Source: an uncultured Alphaproteobacteria bacterium
Lineage (GTDB): Bacteria > Pseudomonadota > Alphaproteobacteria > RF32 > CAG-239
Assembly (NCBI GenBank): GCA_944393215.1
Contig: CALXZL010000004.1
Coordinates: 105,464-169,463 of the forward strand
Reading direction: 5' to 3'
DNA: 64,000 bases
Below the pieces are notes generated by a model that ran no database searches, was not told where the DNA came from, and saw nothing but the letters and a program-made list of their open reading frames with translations. Below are positions 35,656 to 41,831 of the stretch, piece by piece (position 1 is the first letter of the stretch; each line of letters opens with the position of its first letter). The position numbers were made by a program, and so were the translations under genes.

Positions 35656-36036
35656 TCATTTCTTGAACCAATAGCGCTCAAAAACATCATAAAAGTCCGT
35701 AACGGTTTTAATATTCTCGAAATCTTCATCCGGAACAGCTTTACCAAATTTTTGTTCACAAGACATAATAAAATCTGTCATTAGCAAAGAATCCGCTCCT
35801 AAATCATCTGTAAAAGAAGTTTCCTTTGGAATAACAGGTTTCTGGTACTTGAATTTCTTAACCACTAAGACCCCGCCTGTTGGATAATAGCCTGATTCTA
35901 CTCTAATTTTACAATACTTTTCAACACGTTCTCTGTCATAGCGACTGAAATAATCATAAATGAGTTCTTTAGCCTCTTTAATCATTTCAGGATTATAAAC
36001 TTTTTCCGGCTGTGACTTTTTCTCTAAATTTTCCAT
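35656..36036 (-). CDS. Divergent acyl carrier protein-like protein with N-terminal extension
   Basis: A 126-residue protein whose C-terminal 60 residues are an acyl carrier domain: FTDDLGADSLLMTDFIMSCE has the DSL motif with Ser83 as the expected 4'-phosphopantetheine site, and PDEDFENIKTVTDFYDVFER fits the last helix. The N-terminal 65 residues (with EAKELIYDYFSRYDRERVEK, and YYPTGGVLVVKK) are not part of a normal ACP. No fatty acid genes are adjacent, so a specialised role is likely; the partner is unknown. The leader lacks a Shine-Dalgarno sequence and shares AATTATTAAT and TAAAAA with the leader of the L7/L12-like gene at 3691. It has its own terminator and promoter. Confidence 0.75.
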   Translation of the reverse strand: MENLEKKSQPEKVYNPEMIKEAKELIYDYFSRYDRERVEKYCKIRVESGYYPTGGVLVVKKFKYQKPVIPKETSFTDDLGADSLLMTDFIMSCEQKFGKAVPDEDFENIKTVTDFYDVFERYWFKK

Positions 36037-36078
36037 AAAATAATATTTTTTTAGAATTAATAATTAATTGAATTACCG

Positions 36079-36110
36079 CAAATTTAGTTCCTATTTAATA
36101 AAGAGTCAAA
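36079..36110 (-). promoter_or_regulatory. Candidate promoter of the ACP-like gene
   Basis: Two readings overlap on minus: TTGACT, 17 bases, TAAATT (sigma-70), and TTTG, 20 bases, TAAATTTG, which matches the Bacteroidetes -33/-7 pattern exactly. The start would lie about 35-40 bases before the ATG. Confidence 0.5.
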
Positions 36111-36140
36111 CAAAAAAGCCGCCCGATATTAGAGCGGCTT
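36111..36140 (-). terminator. Terminator of the NAD salvage operon
   Basis: AAGCCGC pairs with GCGGCTT; on minus TTTTTTGTTTG follows. It lies 20 bases after the nadE stop. Confidence 0.85.
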
Positions 36141-36159
36141 AAAATTTGAGATAACAAAA

Positions 36160-36939
36160 TCAGATTTTCAAAATCTCGGGCATTTGCTTGCGCTTAAAGG
36201 CCATTTTATGATATTGCTTAACCACCCAAGCAACGGTTTTTGCATCATACCCCAGCGCCACAATCTCCTCTTCTGTTTTCTGTTCATCGAGATACAAACG
36301 CAAAATTGCATCCAAAACAGAATACGGCGGCAAAGAATCTTCGTCTTTCTGCCCGTCGCTGAGTTCGGCTGAAGGCACACGGTTTATCACTTCTTCTGGG
36401 ATAACAAAACCTTGTTGATTGCGCCAGCGCGCCAAATCAAAAATCGTGGTTTTGTATAAATCACCAATCGGCAACAATCCGCCGCAAACATCACCATAAA
36501 GTGTGCAATATCCCATCGCCGCTTCCGACTTATTACCGCAAGCCAAAACCAAAGCGCCGTTCTGGTTAGAATAAGCCATCAAAATTTTGCCGCGTTCACG
36601 CGCTTGCAAGTTTTCCATCACTAAATTTTTCGGCTCTTCACCAAAGGCTTGGGTGAGAAATTGCTTTTGCGCAACAATAACCGGTTCAATATCCAAAATC
36701 TGATAAGCAAAGCCGTTCAAATCGGCAAGTTTTTGTGCAATTTGCAAACTTAAATCCGAGGTGTGTTTGGTTTTCATCATCAGGCAAGATACATTTTCTT
36801 TGCCCAAAGCATCGCAAGCCAACACCGAAACCAAAGCAGAATCCATACCGCCCGACAAGCCCAAAATCACTTTTTTGAAGCCGTAACGCTGACAATAATC
36901 TTGCAAACCTAAAACGAGTTTGTTCCAAATTTTTTCCAT
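36160..36939 (-). CDS. nadE: NH3-dependent NAD synthetase
   Basis: Last step of NAD synthesis: amidation of nicotinic acid adenine dinucleotide through an adenylated intermediate. The 259 residues have the PP-loop motif LGLSGGMDSALVSVLACDAL and the downstream GNKSEAAMGYCTLYGDVCGG, which binds substrate. There is no N-terminal glutaminase domain, so free ammonia or a separate amidotransferase is the nitrogen source. Residues DGQKDEDSLPPYSVLDAILR match the family. It is the last gene of nadM-pncA-pncB-nadE, four bases after pncB. Confidence 0.94.
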   Translation of the reverse strand: MEKIWNKLVLGLQDYCQRYGFKKVILGLSGGMDSALVSVLACDALGKENVSCLMMKTKHTSDLSLQIAQKLADLNGFAYQILDIEPVIVAQKQFLTQAFGEEPKNLVMENLQARERGKILMAYSNQNGALVLACGNKSEAAMGYCTLYGDVCGGLLPIGDLYKTTIFDLARWRNQQGFVIPEEVINRVPSAELSDGQKDEDSLPPYSVLDAILRLYLDEQKTEEEIVALGYDAKTVAWVVKQYHKMAFKRKQMPEILKI

Positions 36940-36943
36940 AGTC

Positions 36944-38422
36944 TTATCTCCCGAATTGATTTTGATAATGTTGAATCATCGCTTGCTGTTTTTGATAAAG
37001 CTGTGCATTCAGCCCCACACCGTAATAATGCGGATTGTGCAAACGCTTATATTCTTCCGGCAAAGCCTGCAAATTGCGCTGTGTGGCTTGCTGAATTTCC
37101 GTAAGCGGGCGATTTTTGTGTTTTTCATCTACTTGACCTTTTTGCACCACATCTTGCAACAAGAATTGTGCTGACGTTCCGGCTTCAAAGCGTCGCGGTG
37201 CTTGGGTTTTATCTTGCAAATGATAAGATACCAAAGGCTTAGTTAAAACCCCGTTTTGCAAATAATCTTCATCTTGCGAAACAACCACATCCCCGTTATA
37301 TTTTCCGTCTTCTAACAAGCGGATGACATTGGTTTTACCGGGGATGGTCGTTTTATCTCCTGCCACTTTGATTTTATCGGTACCTTCATAATTTTTGGTT
37401 TTATAAACGCAACCCAGCGCCGGCATATCATCGGCACGCACCAACTTGGTGCCGAGTGCAAAGCTGTCAATCGGTGCTTTTTGTACTTTGATTAAATCTT
37501 CAATAATATACTCATCCAAATCATTTGAGGTAATGATTTTGGTCTGCTTCATTCCGGCATCATCCAAAAGTTTGCGCGCTTGTTTGCTCCAATAAGCCAA
37601 ATCACCGGAATCAAGACGAATACCCTTGAGCGGAATTTGAGTTTCTTCACTTGCTTTAATCGCGTTCAAAATACCTTGTCTGGTTTCATAAGTATCGGGA
37701 AGCAAAATGCCGTCATAAGGATAAGTTTGCAAATAGGCTTTGAAGGCATCAACCTCATTTTCAAAAGACATAATCCAAGAATGCGCCATGGTTCCGACCG
37801 GCGGAATATGATAATTCTGCGCCGCCGCCACATTAGATGTTGCCACACAACCGCCGACAAATGCCGCACGCGTCGGGGAATATCCGCCCAGCTCCATAGC
37901 ACGACGCAAACCAAACTCCATCACCGCTCTTTTGATGCCGTCAGATTGTGCCGCATAAACCGCACGGGCTGCTTTGGTGGCTACTGTGTTTTGCGAGTTA
38001 AGAATATTCAATAACGCCGCTTCCACCAATTCCACCTGCCAGTTGGGACCGCTGATACTATAAAGCGGCTCTCCGGCAAAAACGAGCTCTCCTTCCGGCA
38101 CGGCTTTCACATCAACTTGCAATTTTTGACTCCTGAGTGCGGTTAAAAAATCTTTAGAAAAAAGCGGCTCGCCATTGCTGTTTTTTTGCGCAGCCAAATA
38201 AGCAATATCTTTGTCGGTCACCTGCCAATTTTCCACCCACTCGAGAAACTCGCCCAATCCGGCAGAAACGATATAACCGCAATCTTTGGGCATTTTTCTG
38301 AAAAAAGCCTCTGAGGTTTTATGCTCATTTTGTTTACCGGCAGCAAACCAACCACCACTCATAGTCAAATGATAAAAATCGCACCACAACAAACTGCCTT
38401 CATTAATCAAATTTTGTCTCAT
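36944..38422 (-). CDS. pncB: Nicotinate phosphoribosyltransferase
   Basis: Joins nicotinic acid to PRPP to give NaMN. From ATG at 38420-38422 (GGGAG upstream) it has 492 residues, starting MRQNLINEGSLLWCDFYHLT. Family motifs are FFRKMPKDCGYIVSAGLGEF, GLRRAMELGGYSPTRAAFVG, and KGIRLDSGDLAYWSKQARKL in the PRPP-binding barrel, where the regulatory His position reads THSW-like MAHSWIMSF. Spacing to pncA is one base, so the genes are translationally linked. The length fits the longer NAPRTase type. Confidence 0.93.
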   Translation of the reverse strand: MRQNLINEGSLLWCDFYHLTMSGGWFAAGKQNEHKTSEAFFRKMPKDCGYIVSAGLGEFLEWVENWQVTDKDIAYLAAQKNSNGEPLFSKDFLTALRSQKLQVDVKAVPEGELVFAGEPLYSISGPNWQVELVEAALLNILNSQNTVATKAARAVYAAQSDGIKRAVMEFGLRRAMELGGYSPTRAAFVGGCVATSNVAAAQNYHIPPVGTMAHSWIMSFENEVDAFKAYLQTYPYDGILLPDTYETRQGILNAIKASEETQIPLKGIRLDSGDLAYWSKQARKLLDDAGMKQTKIITSNDLDEYIIEDLIKVQKAPIDSFALGTKLVRADDMPALGCVYKTKNYEGTDKIKVAGDKTTIPGKTNVIRLLEDGKYNGDVVVSQDEDYLQNGVLTKPLVSYHLQDKTQAPRRFEAGTSAQFLLQDVVQKGQVDEKHKNRPLTEIQQATQRNLQALPEEYKRLHNPHYYGVGLNAQLYQKQQAMIQHYQNQFGR

Positions 38423-38423
38423 C

Positions 38424-39047
38424 TTAAATCTCCCTTGCTCCTTTAACCAAATTGAACTGACATTTTTTCTCATTCAAAGCCATGCGAAAAAATTGCTTTG
38501 ACGTCATCATTTTAAGACCGCCTTTTTCAACTGCTTTTTGATAAGCTGGCTGTTGGATGATTTCCGGCATTTGTTGGTTTGCTCCCATGCACAAATCTTC
38601 CAAAATTGTGACCTTAGCACCACGGCTTAAAAATCCGTTCATCGCCTGCTTCACACAAATATCGGAAAGCACACCGCAAAGATAAACTTCTTTATGCCTC
38701 CAGTCTTGCTGTAAAACGGCATAAGTCTTTTCTTCATTCCATAAATTCGTGGTTGATTTATAAAGATTAATAACCGGAATATTATCCTTAAATTCGGCAG
38801 CCTTTTGCCAACCCCAAGTCCCGTAAATGGTATGCAACGGAAAAGATTGTGCTTCTTTGGTTTCAGGATAAGTCTCGGCAAAATGCGTATCCGCCGCATC
38901 AATAATTTGCGTGAACATGCCTTTTTGCAGAGATTGATTAAATTGTTGATGTCTTTCAATCAACTCATGATTATTAATGGTAAGGTTACCGTTTTCGGCA
39001 ACGAAATCGTTTTGAAAATCGATGCGAACTAAAGTGCGTTCATTCAT
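38424..39047 (-). CDS. pncA: Isochorismatase-fold nicotinamidase
   Basis: Hydrolyses nicotinamide to nicotinic acid. From ATG at 39045-39047 (AAGGAG seven bases upstream) it has 207 residues; 11 codons upstream belong to the leader. The active-site Asp is in VRIDFQNDF, and the nucleophilic Cys in GVLSDICVKQAMNGFLSRG. DTHF and FPLHTIYGTWGW match the metal-binding and substrate loops, though some ligands differ from classic PncA, so the metal site may be modified. Its 83-base leader contains the second copy of the structured RNA motif, and the Shine-Dalgarno sequence lies in that structure. Confidence 0.85.
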   Translation of the reverse strand: MNERTLVRIDFQNDFVAENGNLTINNHELIERHQQFNQSLQKGMFTQIIDAADTHFAETYPETKEAQSFPLHTIYGTWGWQKAAEFKDNIPVINLYKSTTNLWNEEKTYAVLQQDWRHKEVYLCGVLSDICVKQAMNGFLSRGAKVTILEDLCMGANQQMPEIIQQPAYQKAVEKGGLKMMTSKQFFRMALNEKKCQFNLVKGAREI

Positions 39048-39054
39048 TTTTATA

Positions 39055-39117
39055 CTCCTTAGGCTTATCAGGTTAATCAAGCGACCTCTCTCCCATAAGC
39101 CCTGCGGAAGACCAAGG
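39055..39117 (-). ncRNA. Candidate cis-regulatory RNA, copy B (pncA leader)
   Basis: Minus-strand RNA between nadM and pncA. Outer stem: CCUUGG (39117-39112) with CCUAAGG (39063-39057), one bulged U; its 3' strand overlaps the pncA Shine-Dalgarno AAGGAG (39060-39055). Inner hairpin: UCUUCC with GGGAGA closing the 11-nt loop GCAGGGCUUAU. A third short stem, AGGU with ACCU, follows. Copy A at 39777-39828 has the same architecture and nearly the same loop. Folded, this copy would hide the ribosome binding site. I do not recognise the motif; a ligand in NAD metabolism is inferred from context only. Confidence 0.6.
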
Positions 39118-39130
39118 TCAGTAAAAAAAT

Positions 39131-39673
39131 TTAGAGAATTGCTTTTCTTTTGTAGAAATGATCTTCAATCAATTGGTAGTTTTCGGGATGAATAAAGTTT
39201 TTCCAGCGTTTATCACCAAACTTAATCATATCGCGCACCATCGTACCGGTAACAAACGGAAAATCCTCCGACGTGCGATCAACATATTCAATATTTTGAA
39301 AAGCTTCTTTAAACCAATGCGCATCATAAGAACTACCGGCATAATAAACATCGGGACGTCCGAGTTGCGGCAAACTTTCGTTCATAAAGTCCAAAACATA
39401 TTCCGCCCATTCCGCCGGATTATTGATGTCAAACAAACCAATGATTTTTAAGCGCGGATAATCGGGAGAATTGCGATAAACATTTTGAATCATCTTTTTG
39501 CGCGTGGTGTAGTTAAGCGGGTTACGCTCCGTACCCTGTTCTTGAATCGAACCCAAGATGATAGTGACTTGCGCACAGTCTTTAAGCATACGGTCAATCA
39601 AACGGGCATGCCCGATATGGAAAGGCTGCGCGCGCATAATGCTTAAACCGTGTTGATATTTATATTCAGACAT
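39131..39673 (-). CDS. nadM: Nicotinamide/nicotinate mononucleotide adenylyltransferase, NadM type
   Basis: Adenylylates NaMN or NMN to give NaAD or NAD. The 180 residues have the nucleotidyltransferase motif MRAQPFHIGHARLIDRML and the second motif FVTGTMVRDMIKFG, which stands for the ISSTxIR site. ERNPLNYTTRKKMIQNVY is typical of NadM. There is no C-terminal NUDIX domain, unlike the bifunctional proteins. It is the first gene of the salvage operon. Its leader of more than 150 bases carries RNA motif copy A and a Shine-Dalgarno-sequestering hairpin directly before the start. Confidence 0.88.
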   Translation of the reverse strand: MSEYKYQHGLSIMRAQPFHIGHARLIDRMLKDCAQVTIILGSIQEQGTERNPLNYTTRKKMIQNVYRNSPDYPRLKIIGLFDINNPAEWAEYVLDFMNESLPQLGRPDVYYAGSSYDAHWFKEAFQNIEYVDRTSEDFPFVTGTMVRDMIKFGDKRWKNFIHPENYQLIEDHFYKRKAIL

Positions 39674-39697
39674 AAAAAAAACTCCTTATTTAAGGAG
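39674..39697 (-). promoter_or_regulatory. Shine-Dalgarno-sequestering hairpin before nadM
   Basis: On minus, CUCCUUA pairs with UAAGGAG across two bases; the 3' arm contains AAGGAG, the only ribosome binding site for nadM. Eight U residues follow, then the AUG. The element looks like a terminator and a ribosome-site block in one, a plausible expression platform for RNA copy A about 80 bases upstream. Confidence 0.6.
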
Positions 39698-39776
39698 CCG
39701 ACATCAGAAAGATTTATTTATTACAGTCTACCCTCTGCATTATATTTGCAACTAGATAAACTCATCTATTCTTAAA

Positions 39777-39828
39777 CCGGCTCAGTTTACTTTACCGCCC
39801 CTCGTCCATAAGCCCTTCGGACGACCGG
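39777..39828 (-). ncRNA. Candidate cis-regulatory RNA, copy A (nadM leader)
   Basis: Minus-strand RNA upstream of nadM. Outer stem CCGGU (39828-39824) with GCCGG (39781-39777). Inner hairpin UCGUCC (39824-39819) with GGACGA (39807-39802) closing the loop GAAGGGCUUAU; the first pair could belong to either stem. A third stem, CGGU with ACUG, follows, and CUGA then GCC are shared with copy B. Compared with copy B, the inner stem differs at third and fourth pairs but stays paired (G-C to U-A, U-A to U-G), and the outer stem has a different sequence. This covariation points to selected RNA structure. Confidence 0.6.
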
Positions 39829-39872
39829 AACATTTTTTATAATAAAGAGAAAAAAATAAAATTGCAACAAAA

Positions 39873-39909
39873 AAGTCTTTAAGACACGCGGTCGAAACTC
39901 TCCACGAGG
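39873..39909. repeat. Direct repeat unit, copy 1
   Basis: AAGTCT, a short variable part, then AGACACGCGGTCGAAACT and TCCACGAGG. The same unit recurs at 40177-40215 with three differences. It lies in the gene-free, repeat-rich stretch 39841-40354 between nadM and tuf. Confidence 0.75.
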
Positions 39910-39920
39910 AAAACTCGAAT

Positions 39921-39976
39921 GTCATGCTGAACTCGTTTCAGCATCTTATGAGATTCCGAAACAAGTTCGGAATGAC
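39921..39976. repeat. Dispersed palindromic repeat, full copy
   Basis: GTCATGCTGAACTCGTTTCA and its imperfect complement ending GTTCGGAATGACA form a 56-base inverted repeat. Its minus-strand translation gives the spurious peptide SELVSESHKMLKRVQHD, often seen in databases where this repeat family is miscalled as a gene. A half copy lies at 25748. Confidence 0.75.
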
Positions 39977-40019
39977 ATAAACATGCCCCTTTCCACAAGG
40001 CACGCATAGAAACTCGATA

Positions 40020-40140
40020 ATTGAGATGAGTAGAAGCAAAAATAGAAAAGCCGAAAATCCTAGTGTACAAAAACGTACATGAATTTTTCCCTTTTCGAAA
40101 TTTTTGCTCTAGATGAGCTGTTATATGTGTTCTAAATCCT
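40020..40140. repeat. Large palindromic element R1, downstream of tuf
   Basis: Left arm TAGAAGCAAAAATAGAAAAG and right arm CTTTTCGAAATTTTTGCTCT are near complements; the centre is TAGTGTAC, seven bases, GTACATGAA. The right end GCTCTAGATGAGCTGTTATA is shared with R2. No coding sequence inside. Confidence 0.75.
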
Positions 40141-40176
40141 AAAAGCTCAAGATTTGGAGATTATAGCGTGAAAAAC

Positions 40177-40215
40177 AAGTCTCTCAGAGACACGCGGTCG
40201 AAACTTTCCACGAGG
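40177..40215. repeat. Direct repeat unit, copy 2
   Basis: Second copy of the unit at 39873-39909: AAGTCTCTCAGAGACACGCG then GTCGAAACTTTCCACGAGG. It separates palindromes R1 and R2. Confidence 0.75.
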
Positions 40216-40221
40216 CACTTT

Positions 40222-40353
40222 TTTTAGAACGCAGAGAATAGTTCAGATAGAGTGAAAATAAGAAAGGGAAAAATTCTAGTGTAGTTAAGCCTACATGAAT
40301 TTTTCCCTTTTCGAAATTTTCGCTCTAGATGAGCTGTTATATGCGTTCTAAAA
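40222..40353. repeat. Large palindromic element R2, abutting the tuf stop codon
   Basis: An imperfect inverted repeat with arms of about 60 bases. The outer end AGAACGCA pairs with TGCGTTCT, then ATAGAGTGAAAAT with TTTTCGCTCTAGAT, and inner AAGGGAAAAATTC with GAATTTTTCCCTT around TAGTGTAG and CTACATGA. The element ends one base before the tuf stop codon, so the tuf mRNA would carry a very long 3' hairpin. There is no U tract on minus after it. Confidence 0.8.
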
Positions 40354-40354
40354 C

Positions 40355-41545
40355 TTATTTCAAGATTTTAGATACCACACCTGCTCCGACAGTGTGTCCA
40401 CCTTCACGAATAGCAAAACGCAAACCTTCGTTCATGGCAATCGGGTGGATCAATTTTGCTGTCATGCGAATGTTATCGCCAGGCATTACCATTTCTGTAC
40501 CTTCAGGCAATTCAATTGCACCGGTCACATCGGTGGTACGGAAATAGAATTGAGGACGATAGTTAGAGAAGAACGGAGTATGACGTCCACCTTCTTCTTT
40601 GGTCAAAATGTAGCATTCGCAAGTGAAGTCTGTGTGCGGCGTAATGGTGCCGGGAGCTGCCAATACTTGTCCACGTTCAACTTCTTCTCTCTTGGTACCG
40701 CGGAGCAATACACCGATGTTATCGCCGGCTTCACCTTCATCCAACAATTTGCGGAACATTTCAATACCGGTACAGGTGGTTTTTTGTGTCGGACGGATAC
40801 CTACGATTTCGATATCATCACCTACGTGCAATACACCTCTTTCTACACGACCAGTAACAACTGTACCACGACCGGAGATTGAGAATACGTCTTCAATCGG
40901 CATCAAGAACGGTTGATCTTTCGGACGTTCCGGTTGCGGAATGTAGCTGTCTACGGCTTTCATCAATTCAACAATTGAATCGTGACCGATTTTCGGATCG
41001 CCGTTTTCCAATACTGCCAATGCAGAACCTTTGATGATTGGGATTTCGTCACCCGGGAAGTCATATGAGCTCAACAAGTCTCTGATTTCCATTTCAACCA
41101 AGTCCAACAATTCAGGATCGTCTACTTGGTCTACTTTGTTCATATATACAACCAATGCCGGAACGCCTACTTGACGAGCAAGCAAGATGTGTTCACGGGT
41201 TTGCGGCATCGGACCGTCTGCTGCGGATACGACCAAGATTGCTCCATCCATTTGCGCAGCACCGGTAATCATGTTTTTAACATAGTCAGCGTGGCCCGGG
41301 CAGTCTACGTGTGCATAGTGACGATTCGGAGTTTCATATTCTACGTGTGAAGTAGAAATGGTAATTCCGCGAGCTTTCTCTTCAGGAGCTTTATCAATTT
41401 GATCATATGCTGTGAAGCTTGCACCGCCTTCTTCTGCCAATACTTTTGTAATAGCAGCGGTCAAGGTGGTTTTTCCGTGGTCTACGTGACCGATAGTTCC
41501 AATGTTGCAGTGAGGCTTTGTGCGCTCAAATTTCTCTTTTGCCAT
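40355..41545 (-). CDS. tuf: Elongation factor Tu
   Basis: Brings aminoacyl-tRNA to the ribosome. The 396 residues contain the G1 motif [16 protein letters not shown]3 [13 protein letters not shown] and G4 NKVD, and end GVVSKILK. All three domains are full length. ATG at 41543-41545 with GGAG upstream. It follows fusA after a 286-base spacer filled by two palindromic repeats, and is followed by two more, which is unusual for a gene normally in a tight str operon. Confidence 0.98.
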   Translation of the reverse strand: MAKEKFERTKPHCNIGTIGHVDHGKTTLTAAITKVLAEEGGASFTAYDQIDKAPEEKARGITISTSHVEYETPNRHYAHVDCPGHADYVKNMITGAAQMDGAILVVSAADGPMPQTREHILLARQVGVPALVVYMNKVDQVDDPELLDLVEMEIRDLLSSYDFPGDEIPIIKGSALAVLENGDPKIGHDSIVELMKAVDSYIPQPERPKDQPFLMPIEDVFSISGRGTVVTGRVERGVLHVGDDIEIVGIRPTQKTTCTGIEMFRKLLDEGEAGDNIGVLLRGTKREEVERGQVLAAPGTITPHTDFTCECYILTKEEGGRHTPFFSNYRPQFYFRTTDVTGAIELPEGTEMVMPGDNIRMTAKLIHPIAMNEGLRFAIREGGHTVGAGVVSKILK

Positions 41546-41609
41546 TTAGATTTCTCCAAATAAAAAATTAAAATAAAAAAAATAAAATTAGTCAAAATTT
41601 TGTTTTTGG

Positions 41610-41695
41610 CGAGGAAGATAGAGTGATTTTGAAAGCAGAAAAATTAAACTTCAAAATTTTCAAGCCTGAACAAAATCGCTCTAGATGCCTCTTTT
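41610..41695. repeat. Palindromic element R3, between fusA and tuf
   Basis: GAGGAAGATAGAGTGATTTTG faces CAAAATCGCTCTAGATGCCT as an inverted repeat with an AT-rich centre. The central GTGTAC/GTACAT part found in R1 and R4 is missing. Confidence 0.7.
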
Positions 41696-41715
41696 CCATT
41701 TCAATTTTGTTTTTA

Positions 41716-41815
41716 GAGGAGCAGGTAGAGTGATTTTGGAAGCGAAAAAAATTTTAGTGTACATAAAAGGTACATGAATTTTTTGAGACTGAACAAAATC
41801 GCTCTAGATGCCCTA
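41716..41815. repeat. Palindromic element R4, between fusA and tuf
   Basis: GGTAGAGTGATTTTG faces CAAAATCGCTCTAGATGCC; inner arms AAAAAAATTTTAGTGTAC and GTACATGAATTTTTT flank a seven-base loop. The right end is shared with R3 and the centre with R1. Confidence 0.75.
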
Positions 41816-41831
41816 TAAAAACGAAATTTCA

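Noticed and set aside
36079-36110. ACP promoter as proof of Bacteroidetes origin
   Set aside because: The same bases also give a sigma-70 promoter (TTGACT-N17-TAAATT), so the pattern is only suggestive.
39057-39117. pncA leader as a SAM-II or TPP riboswitch
   Set aside because: UCGCUUGAUUAACCUGAU resembles parts of both, but the SAM-II GCUAAA segment and the full TPP thi box are absent, and the duplicated hairpin fits neither.
39879-40070. Minus-strand reading frame encoding SELVSESHKMLKRVQHD
   Set aside because: It is the translation of a dispersed palindromic repeat and runs across unrelated repeats; no ribosome binding site.
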